64,000 bases of DNA from Mesorhizobium sp. B1-1-8. GTDB taxonomy: Bacteria; Pseudomonadota; Alphaproteobacteria; Rhizobiales; Rhizobiaceae. A program made the translations under genes and the position numbers. The DNA lies in contig NZ_CP083956.1 of assembly GCF_006442795.2 (NCBI RefSeq), positions 2,519,501-2,583,500 of the forward strand, in the 5' to 3' direction. The notes beneath the pieces were generated by a model. The model saw only the letters and a program-made list of their open reading frames with translations, was not told the origin of the DNA and made no database searches. This document shows, piece after piece, positions 8,486 through 17,083 of this stretch (position 1 is its first letter; each line of letters opens with the position of its first letter).

Positions 8486-9310
8486 TCAGGCCATCGCCCG
8501 CGCTGCCTCGCGATAGAGCGTCGGCGGCACGCCGACATGATCGCGGAAGAAGCGCGAGAAATTGCCCTGGGTGGTGAAACCGAGATTGCAGGCGACCGAG
8601 ATAAGCGGCTCCTCAGAGCACTGCAGCTGGCGCACGGCTTCCTCCATGCGCAGCGTGTTCCAGTAGACGTTGGGCGTCAAATTGGTCTGTTCCTTGAACA
8701 GGGCGAAGAAATGCGGCCGCGACAGGCCGACGCGGCGCGCGACGTCGTCGAAGCAGATGCGCTCGCACACATTGGCCTTCATCAGCTGGATCGCCTTGCG
8801 GACGCGGAAATCCTGCATGGTATTGAGGCGGCAGCGCGCGACCTGCGCCGAGGCGTCGGCGGCATCGAGCACGCTGTCGATGAAGCGCTCGATCTCGTAA
8901 TTGGCGACGTCGTCGATGCTCTCATTATCGGTGAGATGATCGAGCAGGTTTGCCGCCGCGTGATGCAGCCAGGGCTCGAGCGTGATCGCGGCCTGCGCAA
9001 ACAGCGGCGCCGACGACGGCAGGTCCCGGCGCCGGCGCGCCCAGTCGGGATCGATGTAGAAGGCAAGGAACAGGCCGGGTCTGCCGTCATGCGAAAGCGC
9101 GTGACTGTGCGGCTGGAAGGAATTGATGCCGGCAGCGGTCGACGGTCCCAGCCGCACCGTCTCGCGGCCGATGGTCATTTCGCCGGCCGTGCCTTCCAGC
9201 CAGATGATGAGATGCGCCTCGCCATGGGCATGGGTGACGAAGTCGTTGGCGACATTCAGAACAGAAACATGTCCGAACCGGCCCCAATAGAGCCTGATCG
9301 CGTCCGTCAT
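8486..9310 (-). CDS. AraC-family transcriptional regulator
   Basis: The 274-residue protein has an N-terminal cupin-like effector domain (HGEAHLIIWLEG at about 29-40) and a C-terminal double helix-turn-helix of the AraC/XylS type from roughly residue 165 to 270, with RICFDDVARRVGLSRPHF and the signature LGFTTQGNFSRFFRDHVG followed by P-x-x-Y. It lies on the same strand upstream of the molybdenum-hydroxylase cluster, with a 113-base gap that can hold the cluster promoter. Control of that cluster is likely but inferred from position. Confidence 0.92.
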   Translation of the reverse strand: MTDAIRLYWGRFGHVSVLNVANDFVTHAHGEAHLIIWLEGTAGEMTIGRETVRLGPSTAAGINSFQPHSHALSHDGRPGLFLAFYIDPDWARRRRDLPSSAPLFAQAAITLEPWLHHAAANLLDHLTDNESIDDVANYEIERFIDSVLDAADASAQVARCRLNTMQDFRVRKAIQLMKANVCERICFDDVARRVGLSRPHFFALFKEQTNLTPNVYWNTLRMEEAVRQLQCSEEPLISVACNLGFTTQGNFSRFFRDHVGVPPTLYREAARAMA

Positions 9311-9477
9311 GGGTATAATTCCTCCCGCAGGCGACTGGCCTCCCTTCGCCTACAAGGAGATTGTGCGGCTGAGTTTCGGGTTGCGTCAAGACAGGAAGGC
9401 GCGAGGCCTGCCCCGGGGGCGGCCACCGAGCGGGATTTTCAGACTGAGCGATAGGGGTCGCCGAAGGCGACGGATGA

Positions 9478-9542
9478 GGGGTGCTCCAGGGAACACCAGC
9501 GTCTCACTCCGCTGGAACACCCCTTGTCCCACAAGGGGGAAA
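9478..9542. repeat. Palindromic intergenic sequence
   Basis: GGGGTGCTCCAG at 9478-9489 pairs with CTGGAACACCCC at 9512-9523, with one mismatch, and is followed by a second small hairpin CCCCTTGTCCCACAAGGGG. It lies between the AraC start and the permease stop. The composition resembles the other C/G-rich palindromes of the window, although the arms are not the same family as 3069-3224. Confidence 0.6.
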
Positions 9543-9558
9543 GGGGGAACGTTGCGCT

Positions 9559-10557
9559 TCAGTCGCTGCGGCGGAAGTTGCGGATGCGGTCGAACAGCAC
9601 CGCCAGAAGAATGGCGCCGCCGATGAAAGTGCCTTGCCAGAAGGCGTTGATGCCCAGCAGGCCGAGGCTGTTGCGGATCACCTCGATCAGCGCCGCGCCG
9701 ACAATGGCGCCGAAGGCGGTGCCGACGCCGCCGGCGAGGTTGGCGCCGCCGATGACGGTGGCGGCGATGACCTGCAGCTCCATGCCGGTGCCGATGTTGG
9801 TGGTGACAGCGCCCAGCCAGCCGGTCTCGATGATGCCGGCAATACCCGCCGACAGCGCCGAGATCATGTAGACCGCGACCTTGATCTGCTTGACCGGAAC
9901 GCCGGTCAGCGTCGCCGCATGCTCGTTGCCGCCGATGGCGAAGATGTGCCGGCCGAACTTGGTCCAGCGCAGGATGAAGCCGGTGATCAGCGCCAGCAGG
10001 ATCATGTAGAGGACCGGGTTGGCGATGCCGAACAGCCAGGCGCCGCCGCCCAGTGACAAAAGCTTGGCGTGGTCCGGCCCGAACTGGAAGACGACGGTGT
10101 TGTTGGAGGCGACCATGGCCAGGCTGCGCGCGATCGACAGCATGCCGAGCGTCACCACGAAGGGCGGGAAGCCGAGATAGGCGATCAGGATGCCGTTGAA
10201 GGCGCCGATGACAAGCGCGGTGAGGATCGAGGCCAGGATGCCGATCTCGATCGAATAGCCGGCATGCATGGTGACGGCCAGCACCATCGAGCACAGGCAA
10301 AGCACCGAGCCGACCGAAAGGTCGATGCCGCCGGTGATGATGACGAAGGTCATGCCGAGCGCCACGATGGCGACGAAGGTGATGTTGCGGGTGATGTTGT
10401 AAAGGTTCTTCTGCGTGGCGAAGGCGTCGGTGGCGAAGGACAGGAACAGGCAGGCGAGGATGACCGCGATCACCACCCAGAAGGTCTGGCTGCCAAAGAG
10501 CCGCGACAGGAAAGTGTGCTGCTTCTGCGCGATCGTCTGATCAAGGGTGACTGCCAT
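9559..10557 (-). CDS. Sugar ABC transporter permease (RbsC/FrcC-like)
   Basis: The 332-residue integral membrane protein has about ten hydrophobic segments and the BPD_transp_2 signature: ITGGIDLSVGSVLCL near residue 75 and IGGNEHAATLTGVPV in the cytoplasmic loop that contacts the ATPase. It belongs to the carbohydrate uptake (CUT2) family. The ATPase gene precedes it by 55 bases on the same strand, and the likely binding protein is encoded divergently at 11807. One permease can act as a homodimer in this family. Confidence 0.93.
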   Translation of the reverse strand: MAVTLDQTIAQKQHTFLSRLFGSQTFWVVIAVILACLFLSFATDAFATQKNLYNITRNITFVAIVALGMTFVIITGGIDLSVGSVLCLCSMVLAVTMHAGYSIEIGILASILTALVIGAFNGILIAYLGFPPFVVTLGMLSIARSLAMVASNNTVVFQFGPDHAKLLSLGGGAWLFGIANPVLYMILLALITGFILRWTKFGRHIFAIGGNEHAATLTGVPVKQIKVAVYMISALSAGIAGIIETGWLGAVTTNIGTGMELQVIAATVIGGANLAGGVGTAFGAIVGAALIEVIRNSLGLLGINAFWQGTFIGGAILLAVLFDRIRNFRRSD

Positions 10558-10612
10558 TATCGACCTTTCCTGCCGGCGGTGAAACGCGCCGGCGCCACGA
10601 GTTCCGCCGCTG

Positions 10613-11356
10613 TCATGCCAGCTGCTCGATGGCCCCGGTGATCAGCCCGGTGACCTCCTCCGGCGAACTGGAGGCGATCGTCTTGTCCGCCACCTTCCTG
10701 CCGCGCCGCATGACGATGACGCGGTCGGCGACATCGAAGACGTCGGGCATGCGGTGGCTGATCAAGACGACGGCGATGCCCTGGTCGCGCAGATGGCGGA
10801 TCAGGTTGAGCACTTCGGCGACCTGCCTGACCGAGATCGCCGCGGTCGGCTCGTCCATCAGCACGATCTTGGCTTGCGACAGCATAGTGCGGGCGATCGC
10901 TACCGCCTGGCGCTGGCCGCCCGACATCTGCTTGACGAGATCGCGCGGCCGCGTCTCGGATTTCAGTTCGGCGAAGATCTGGCCGGCGCGCTTGTACATC
11001 GAGGCGTAATCGAGGATGCGGAACGGGCCGACACCTCGGCGCAATTCGCGGCCGAGATAGACGTTGGCGGCAGCGGTCAGATTGTTGCACAACGCCAGGT
11101 CCTGGTGGACGATCTCGATGCCGTGCTGGCGCGCCTCCACCGGCTTGTGCAGGACCAGTTCCTTGTCGTCCATGCGCATGGTGCCGTGGCTCGGGCGGAA
11201 ATTGCCGGCGATCATCTTGACCAGCGTCGACTTGCCGGCGCCATTGTCGCCCATCAGGCCGACCACCTGTCCGGCCTCGATCGTCAGCGACACGTCGTTG
11301 ACCGCCTGGATGGCGCCGAAATGCTTCGAGATGTTGGTGAGTTCGAGAACCGCCAC
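10613..11356 (-). CDS. Sugar ABC transporter ATP-binding protein, single-domain (FrcA-like)
   Basis: The 247-residue protein has Walker A GDNGAGKST near residues 36-44, signature MSGGQRQAVAIAR and Walker B IVLMDEPTAAIS. It has one nucleotide-binding domain, like FrcA of rhizobial fructose uptake, whereas RbsA-type proteins have two. The start is a GTG at 11356 with GGAGG about ten bases upstream. It pairs with the permease downstream and, by divergent arrangement, with the binding protein at 11807-12796. Confidence 0.93.
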   Translation of the reverse strand: MAVLELTNISKHFGAIQAVNDVSLTIEAGQVVGLMGDNGAGKSTLVKMIAGNFRPSHGTMRMDDKELVLHKPVEARQHGIEIVHQDLALCNNLTAAANVYLGRELRRGVGPFRILDYASMYKRAGQIFAELKSETRPRDLVKQMSGGQRQAVAIARTMLSQAKIVLMDEPTAAISVRQVAEVLNLIRHLRDQGIAVVLISHRMPDVFDVADRVIVMRRGRKVADKTIASSSPEEVTGLITGAIEQLA

Positions 11357-11806
11357 CCGCCTTTTGCCTCCCCGTCTTCGTCCCGCGTCTATCCGCCGAT
11401 CTTCAGGACGGCGCCGCGCTAATCCCGCTCGTCCAACTCCTCCCGAGCGGCCGCGATTGGTGCATTTAGGCGAAAGCCAATAGAGGCGTCAATCAACTGC
11501 CGGATGATTAATTTCGGAGCTCGTCGAAAAATCCGTTTTGTAGGACAAATAGGAATTGACCTTGGCGGCAAGCCGATATTAGCTAGCATCGGAGGAAAAA
11601 TCTGCTCTTCGTCAACCCGGCTGTCGGGTAGAGGACGGGCAAGTGAGGATCCGGCAATGCCAGCGGTCAGTCGACCCGGCTGCGGATCGGCAAATGCTTA
11701 TCGGCCCGGCTTAGACACGAGCGTTCGAGGCGATCGCGTGTCCCTGGCATCCGGCCGATCGGTGTGGCGGGCACGTCGTGTTCGTCTGTTTCAAGGGAGG
11801 ACTGAT
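11357..11806. promoter_or_regulatory. Divergent intergenic region with a candidate FadR-type operator
   Basis: This 450-base stretch has no convincing gene. It must hold both divergent promoters of the sugar transporter. TTTGTAGGACAAA at 11537-11549 is an inverted repeat of the TTGT-N3-ACAA form, differing at two central positions from the palindrome at 14801-14815, and is followed by a possible -35 TTGACC at 11556. The binding-protein start is about 200 bases further on, which implies a long leader; SD AGGGAGG lies just before its ATG. Confidence 0.4.
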
Positions 11807-12796
11807 ATGAGGAAAACACTTTTGCTTGCCGCCGTCGCCGCCATGGCGCTGGGCGCCGGGCCGGCTTTGGCCAAGAAACAGCTCGTCATTGTGGTGAAGG
11901 GTCTCGACAATCCGTTCTTCGAAGCCATCCATCAAGGCTGCGAGAAGTGGAACAAGGAAAACGCCAGCGCCGAATATGAATGCTTCTACACCGGTCCGGC
12001 TTCGACCTCGGATGAGGCCGGCGAAGCCCAGATCGTGCAGGACATGCTGAGCAAGCCCGACACGGCGGCGATGGCGATTTCGCCGTCCAACGCGCCGCTG
12101 ATCGCGCAGACGATCAAGACCGCCAATCCGTCGATCCCGATCATGACCGTCGACGCCGACCTGGCCAAGGAAGATGCGGCGCTCCGCAAGACCTATCTCG
12201 GCACCGACAACTATCTGATGGGCAAGAAAATCGGCGAATACATCAAGAAGGCCAAGCCGAATGGCGGCACGATCTGCACCGTCGAAGGCAATCCTGCCGC
12301 CGACAACATCCTGCGGCGCGCGCAAGGCATGCGTGATGCGCTGTCGGGCAAGGACGGCCTGTCGGCGCTCGCCGGCGAAGGCGGCTGGACCGAGGTTGCC
12401 GGCTGCCCGGTGTTCACCAATGACGACGGCGCCAAGGGCGTTCAGGCGATGACCGACATCCTCGCCGCCAATCCGAAGCTTGACGCTTTCGGCATCATGG
12501 GCGGCTGGCCGCTGTTCGGTGCCCCGCAGCCCTATCGCGACCTGTTCAAGCCGATGGCGGAGAAGATCGCCAAGAACGAGTTCGTCATCGGCGCCGCCGA
12601 TACGATCGGCGACGAAGTGGCAATCGCCAAGGACGGGCTGGTCACCGCGCTGGTCGGCCAGCGGCCGTTCGAAATGGGCTACAAGGCGCCGTCGGTGATG
12701 ATGGATCTGATTGCCGGCAAGAAGGTCGACGATCCGGTCTTCACCGGCCTCGACGAATGCACCAAGGATACGGTCGATACCTGTATCCAGAGGTAG
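11807..12796 (+). CDS. Sugar ABC transporter periplasmic binding protein (RbsB-like)
   Basis: The 329-residue protein starts at the ATG at 11807, preceded by AGGGAGGACTGAT; an open frame reaches further upstream but the signal peptide MRKTLLLAAVAAMALGAG, ending near ALA-KK, fixes the start. The mature part is a Peripla_BP_4 fold with LVIVVKGLDNPFFEAI at its start and the hinge segments typical of CUT2 binding proteins. It is divergent from its probable ATPase and permease. A strong terminator follows, so it is expressed as a single-gene unit, as is common for binding proteins needed in excess. Confidence 0.92.
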   Translation: MRKTLLLAAVAAMALGAGPALAKKQLVIVVKGLDNPFFEAIHQGCEKWNKENASAEYECFYTGPASTSDEAGEAQIVQDMLSKPDTAAMAISPSNAPLIAQTIKTANPSIPIMTVDADLAKEDAALRKTYLGTDNYLMGKKIGEYIKKAKPNGGTICTVEGNPAADNILRRAQGMRDALSGKDGLSALAGEGGWTEVAGCPVFTNDDGAKGVQAMTDILAANPKLDAFGIMGGWPLFGAPQPYRDLFKPMAEKIAKNEFVIGAADTIGDEVAIAKDGLVTALVGQRPFEMGYKAPSVMMDLIAGKKVDDPVFTGLDECTKDTVDTCIQR

Positions 12797-12806
12797 TTTC
12801 TACCCC

Positions 12807-12838
12807 GGGGCGCCTGGCGAAGGGCGCCCCTTTCCTTT
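12807..12838 (+). terminator. Rho-independent terminator after the sugar-binding protein
   Basis: GGGGCGCC at 12807-12814 pairs perfectly with GGCGCCCC at 12823-12830 across an 8-base loop, followed by TTTCCTTT. It lies 11 bases past the stop codon. Confidence 0.8.
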
Positions 12839-12963
12839 CGCTCGGGCCATGGATGCGGCGTTTGGGATGGGCGGCAAGCCCAGCCTTTCGCACGCCCGAA
12901 ATTTCAGGTCCGGCAGATGTTTGCGGAGGCTTTTTGCCCGCGACGGGAGGCACCGGAACACGG

Positions 12964-13728
12964 ATGCCGCAGCACAAATCGAGCAAGCGCCCGGCCGAGC
13001 CGGTCCAGCCCGCCGTGCGCCGGACCGACGCGACGCGTATTGCCGGCCTCAGCGTGCATGCCTCGCTGGCCGGCGAGATCGGCCTCAGGATCGTGCGTGG
13101 CGACTATCCGCCGGGCACCATCCTGCCCAATGAAGCCAAATGGTCTGAGACCTTCAACGTCAGCCGTTCGGCGGTGCGCGAAGCGATCAAGATGCTGATG
13201 GCCAAGAGCCTGCTCGCGTCGCGGCCGAAGATCGGCAGCTGGGTCGAGCCGAGGGAGCGCTGGAACCTGCTCGACCGCGACGTGCTCGCCTGGTACGCGA
13301 CCTCGCCCGACCGTGAAGTGTTCCTGAGGACGGTGCAGGAATTCCGCCACATCATCGAGCCCGAGGCTGCCGCCTTTGCCGCGGTGCGGCGCAGCGACGA
13401 GCAGATGGCCGAGATCAGCGAGGCCTGCCGCGAGATGGGCGAGGCGACGCATCTGCAGGAGCGGACGCGGGCAGACACGCGTTTCCACCTCGCCATTTTG
13501 AGAGCTTCGGGCAACGAGCTTTTGGTGCCGCTCGGCGTGCTGATCGAATCGGCGCTCGACCACCTGTTCGTCTTTGTCACGCGCGAGCATAGCGACCAGA
13601 GACGGGCGCAGGCCCTGCACGAAGCAATAGAGAGAAACGTTCGCCTGCAGCGTCCGGTTGCCGCCAGGAGCGCCGTGCACAGGCTGCTCGCCAACACCGA
13701 CGAGGTGATCGAACGCTCGCGCCGCTGA
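12964..13728 (+). CDS. FadR-subfamily GntR transcriptional regulator, twin copy A
   Basis: The 254-residue protein has an N-terminal winged helix (YPPGTILPNEAKWSETFNVS then SRSAVREAIKMLMAKSLL, about residues 48-88) and a C-terminal FCD ligand domain with the metal or ligand residues in EFRHIIEPEAA and RFHLAILRASGN. The ATG at 12964 follows GGGAGG at a long spacing of 13 bases; a longer frame upstream lacks better support. It is about 87 percent identical by my count (about 28 changes in 219) to the regulator at 15825-16601, which sits on the other side of a divergent dehydrogenase pair. Both should bind the same operator. Confidence 0.92.
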   Translation: MPQHKSSKRPAEPVQPAVRRTDATRIAGLSVHASLAGEIGLRIVRGDYPPGTILPNEAKWSETFNVSRSAVREAIKMLMAKSLLASRPKIGSWVEPRERWNLLDRDVLAWYATSPDREVFLRTVQEFRHIIEPEAAAFAAVRRSDEQMAEISEACREMGEATHLQERTRADTRFHLAILRASGNELLVPLGVLIESALDHLFVFVTREHSDQRRAQALHEAIERNVRLQRPVAARSAVHRLLANTDEVIERSRR

Positions 13729-13752
13729 GGCGAGGGCGGCTTTGCTAAGGCC

Positions 13753-14691
13753 TCAGATCTTCTGCTTCACACCATCCTTCGACGGCATCAGGTCGACGCC
13801 GTTCAGCTTGCCGATATGGGTGGCCAGCATCGGCACGAACTGCTCGGCAGGCCCGGCGGCGAAGGCCGTCGCAAACGAGTTCTTGGTGGCGTTGCCGAGC
13901 GGGTTGGCGATGCCGGCGGCGCCCGCCATGGATTCCAGATAGGTCAAATCCTTGAAAGCATTGGCGATGGAGAATTTGTGCGCATCGCGGTCGCCTTCCA
14001 GCGTCCAGCGCATGAAGGTCTGGTAGAAGCCGCAATCCATGCGGCCGTTGCGAATGACGCTGTCGAAGCGCGGCGGCGAGATGCCGACCTTCTGCGCCAG
14101 GGCGAGCGCCTCCGAATAGATCGCCGCGTAACCCAGCGAAATGAAATTGTTGAGCAGCTTCATGCGATGGCCGTCGCCGGTGTCGCCGATGTGGACGATG
14201 CGGCCGGCCCAGGTTTCGATCACCGGCTTCACCTTGGCAAAGACGGCGTCGGGTGCGCCGACCATGGCGTCGAGCGTGCCTTCCCAGGCCTCCTTCGGCG
14301 TGCGGCTGAGAGGAGAGTCAACATAATCAACACCAAGCGCGTTGAGTTCGGCGGCTAAAGCCACCGTAGACGTCGGATCGGATGTCGAGCAGTCGACCAC
14401 CACCGAGCCCTTCTTCAGGCCTTCCTTTAGTCCGTCAGCGCCGCGGATGATCGCCTCGACCTCACGCGAGCCGGTGACGCAGATGAAGACAATGTCGGAC
14501 GACGCCGCCACCTCGCGAGAGGTGGCTGCTTCCCTGGCGCCGCGGCCGAGCAGGTCGTCGGCCGGCTTGCGGTTCTTGCGGCCAAGAAAGGTCAGCGGGT
14601 AGCCCTTGTCGACGATGTTCTTGGCGATGCCGTGCCCCATCAGGCCGAGACCGATAAAGCCGATGGTTTCGCGAGCGTCGGTCGTGGTCAT
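13753..14691 (-). CDS. NAD(P)-dependent 3-hydroxyisobutyrate dehydrogenase-family reductase
   Basis: The 312-residue protein begins with a Rossmann fold IGFIGLGLMGHGIAKN (GxGxxG with M) and carries the family's substrate-loop DSPLSRTPKEAWEGTL, where the usual serine-glycine-G motif is SRTP, and the catalytic lysine region GHRMKLLNNFI near residue 175. The family reduces beta-hydroxy acids such as 3-hydroxyisobutyrate or tartronate semialdehyde. I prefer the ATG at 14691 (AGGAC upstream) over an open frame reaching 14829 because it gives the family N terminus. It faces the SDR gene across a region with a palindromic operator, suggesting joint control in a sugar-acid pathway. Confidence 0.88.
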   Translation of the reverse strand: MTTTDARETIGFIGLGLMGHGIAKNIVDKGYPLTFLGRKNRKPADDLLGRGAREAATSREVAASSDIVFICVTGSREVEAIIRGADGLKEGLKKGSVVVDCSTSDPTSTVALAAELNALGVDYVDSPLSRTPKEAWEGTLDAMVGAPDAVFAKVKPVIETWAGRIVHIGDTGDGHRMKLLNNFISLGYAAIYSEALALAQKVGISPPRFDSVIRNGRMDCGFYQTFMRWTLEGDRDAHKFSIANAFKDLTYLESMAGAAGIANPLGNATKNSFATAFAAGPAEQFVPMLATHIGKLNGVDLMPSKDGVKQKI

Positions 14692-14800
14692 GTCGTTGGT
14701 CCTGTCCTTGTGATGATCGCGCCGGCGCAATCGGCCGGCGAACGATTTGCCCTGGGAGAGTTTTCGCGCATCGCCGTTGGCAGGCGATTGCGGAGCGCCA

Positions 14801-14815
14801 TATTGTCTGACAATA
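14801..14815. promoter_or_regulatory. Palindromic operator between the divergent reductase and SDR genes
   Basis: TATTGTC-T-GACAATA is an inverted repeat with perfect 7-base arms and one central base. The form matches FadR-subfamily GntR operators (TTGT-N3-ACAA). It lies 110 bases upstream of the reductase start and 32 bases upstream of the SDR start, in range to repress both, and two FadR-type regulators are encoded within 2 kb. Confidence 0.7.
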
Positions 14816-14846
14816 CACATAATCCCCAAGCGATGTGGAGAGCAAA

Positions 14847-15743
14847 ATGACGAAGCGGATCATGTTCACCGGCGGCAGCGGCAAGGCTGGGCATCACGTC
14901 GTGCAATATCTGGTCGAGCATGGCTGCCAGGTGCTCAACATCGACACCAAACCGCTCGACAATCCGAAGGTGCGCACGCTGATCACCGACATCACCGCCA
15001 GCGGCCAGGTGTTCAACGCGCTGTCGAGCTATATGGGCCTGCACGAATTCGATCCGTCGCTGCGCGCGCAGCCGGTCGATGCCGTGGTGCATTTCGCGGC
15101 GATCCCGCGCATCATGATCACGCCCGACAACGAGGTGTTCCGCATCAATGCGATGGGCACCTATAACGTCATCGAAGCGGCGGTGAAGCTCGGCATCCGC
15201 AAGGTGATCATCGCTTCCTCGGAGACGACCTACGGGCTGGTCTTCGCCAACGAGCCACGCAATCCGACACATTTCCCGCTCGACGAGGAGTATGACGTCG
15301 ACCCGATGGACAGCTATGCGCTGTCGAAGATCGTCAACGAGAAGACAGCGCGGGCCTTTGCGCTGCGCAGCGGCTTCGACATCTATGCGCTGCGCATCGG
15401 CAATGTCATCGAGCCGCATGAATATTCGCTGTTTCCGAAATGGTTCGCCGACCCGGGTTTCCGCAAGCGCATCGCCTGGAGCTATATCGACGCCCGCGAC
15501 CTCGGCCAGATCACCCTGCGCGCCATCGAGAAGGACGGGCTGGGCTATCAGGTGTTCAACGCCGCCAATGACGACACGTCGTCGGACCTGCCGACGGCCG
15601 AACTGCTGAAGCGCTTCTACCCCGGGGTGCCGGTCAAGGCCGAACTCGGCGAATATGAGACGTTGCTTTCGAACCGCAAGGCGCGGGACGTGCTCGGTTT
15701 CCGGCCCGAACACAGCTGGCGCAAATACGTCAAAACGGCTTGA
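14847..15743 (+). CDS. Extended SDR-family NAD-dependent epimerase/dehydratase
   Basis: The 298-residue protein has the nucleotide-binding loop FTGGSGKAG (a TGGxGxxG variant; the final residues differ from TGGTGFIG), VVHFAAIP, and an active-site Y-x-x-x-K as SYALSK with the preceding serine in IIASSETTYG. The start ATG at 14847 is preceded by TGGAGAGCAAA; a GTG at 14835 is also possible but lies on the ribosome-binding site. It should oxidise or epimerise a sugar or sugar acid. With the divergent reductase and the ABC transporter upstream it forms a likely sugar-acid catabolic module; the substrate is not readable. Confidence 0.88.
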   Translation: MTKRIMFTGGSGKAGHHVVQYLVEHGCQVLNIDTKPLDNPKVRTLITDITASGQVFNALSSYMGLHEFDPSLRAQPVDAVVHFAAIPRIMITPDNEVFRINAMGTYNVIEAAVKLGIRKVIIASSETTYGLVFANEPRNPTHFPLDEEYDVDPMDSYALSKIVNEKTARAFALRSGFDIYALRIGNVIEPHEYSLFPKWFADPGFRKRIAWSYIDARDLGQITLRAIEKDGLGYQVFNAANDDTSSDLPTAELLKRFYPGVPVKAELGEYETLLSNRKARDVLGFRPEHSWRKYVKTA

Positions 15744-15824
15744 GAGGAGAGCGAAATCGCGCCTGAGTTGTGCACAGCCGCGCGCTCTGCTTGACAGCTT
15801 TCGAAAAGCGGACTTTCTGGAGTA

Positions 15825-16601
15825 ATGCGGGACGCGAAGCCGAACAACGAAAAAAAGCCGACCAAAGCGGCGTCCGCCGATCGCCCGGCAGGTGTTCGCC
15901 GGCCCGGCGCACCGCGTATCCCAGGCGCCAGCGTGCACGCCTCACTGGCCAGCGAGATCGGTCTGCGGATCGTTCGCGGCGACTATCCGCCGGGCACCAT
16001 CCTGCCCAATGAAGCGAAATGGTCGGAAACCTTCGACGTCAGCCGCTCGGCGGTGCGCGAAGCGATCAAGATGCTTATGGCCAAGAGCCTGCTGGCTTCG
16101 CGGCCCAAAATCGGCAGCTGGGTCGAGCCCAGGGAGCGCTGGAACCTGCTCGACCGCGATGTGCTCGCCTGGTACGCGACCTCGCCGGACCGCGAAGTGT
16201 TTTTGAGGACGGTGCAGGAATTCCGCCACATCATAGAGCCGGAGGCGACGGCATACGCGGCGATGCGGCGTACCGACGCGCAGATGGCCGAGATCAGCAA
16301 GGCCTGCCGCGAGATGGGCGAGGCAACCAATCTGCAGGAGCGGACGCGCGCCGACACGCGCTTCCACCTCGCCATTCTGAGAGCTTCGGGCAATGATCTG
16401 CTGGTGCCGCTCGGCGTCCTGATCGAATCCGCCTTCGACCATCTGTTCAGCTTCACGACACGGGAAATCGACGACCTGCAGCATGCCCAGAAGCTGCATG
16501 AGGCGATCGAGAAGAACATCCGCCTGCAGCGGCCGGGCGCGGCGCGCAACGCCGTTCGCAAGCTGCTTGCCAATACCGACGATGTCATCAAGTCGCGGTA
16601 G
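15825..16601 (+). CDS. FadR-subfamily GntR transcriptional regulator, twin copy B
   Basis: The 258-residue protein starts at ATG 15825 with CTGGAG five bases upstream. Its winged helix and first half of the FCD domain are almost residue-for-residue the same as copy A (12964-13728); only the N-terminal 35 residues and parts of the C-terminal half (after VLIES) differ. The similarity holds at DNA level too, so the duplication is fairly recent. The ligand-domain differences may give the twins different effectors while keeping the same operator. It follows the SDR gene by 81 bases. Confidence 0.92.
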   Translation: MRDAKPNNEKKPTKAASADRPAGVRRPGAPRIPGASVHASLASEIGLRIVRGDYPPGTILPNEAKWSETFDVSRSAVREAIKMLMAKSLLASRPKIGSWVEPRERWNLLDRDVLAWYATSPDREVFLRTVQEFRHIIEPEATAYAAMRRTDAQMAEISKACREMGEATNLQERTRADTRFHLAILRASGNDLLVPLGVLIESAFDHLFSFTTREIDDLQHAQKLHEAIEKNIRLQRPGAARNAVRKLLANTDDVIKSR

Positions 16602-16643
16602 GCGTGTTGTTATTCAGGTGATGCCAGCCTGACCTGAACCTGG

Positions 16644-16934
16644 CTAGTCCTGCTTTTCGCGGCCGAAGGCGGCGCGCAGCTCGTCCTTTGCTTTTTCCAG
16701 CACCTTCTTGCGTGATTCCGGCAGGTTCTTGCCGGCGCGGTTGATGTAGAAATTCAACATCGACATGGCGGACTGGAACGGCTCGGCCTTGCGGCGGTGG
16801 CTGTGCTCGGCAGAGCGCTTGAGCGACGCGGCGATCGTCTTGGCATCGTCGGATTCGAATATGTGCTCCTCGAGGTCCAACGCATCGCTGTGCTCGGTCA
16901 CGTCGGCCGACCATTTTTTCTTGGCAGTGGGCAT
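16644..16934 (-). CDS. DUF3175-family small protein
   Basis: The 96-residue protein opens MPTAKKKWSADVTEHSDALD and contains SLKRSAEHSHRRK and MLNFYINRAGKNL, the sequence core I know as DUF3175. Its function is not known. The family is basic, soluble and rich in lysine and arginine. The ATG at 16934 has AAGGAG 8 bases upstream; longer frames upstream lack a ribosome-binding site. It runs convergent to the GntR twin B and divergent from the MFS transporter gene. Confidence 0.85.
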   Translation of the reverse strand: MPTAKKKWSADVTEHSDALDLEEHIFESDDAKTIAASLKRSAEHSHRRKAEPFQSAMSMLNFYINRAGKNLPESRKKVLEKAKDELRAAFGREKQD

Positions 16935-17083
16935 GGTGAAACTCCTTCCTGGGGCACAACTCCGGGCGGCAGGGCGGGTTCCAGATGCTGGAGCCACGGA
17001 TTTGCCGGTCTTGGCGCTGCTCGACATCGCAGATGTGCCGATACTGGTGTTGAACCGCGCTCGGACCGCGGACGGGAAACGCC

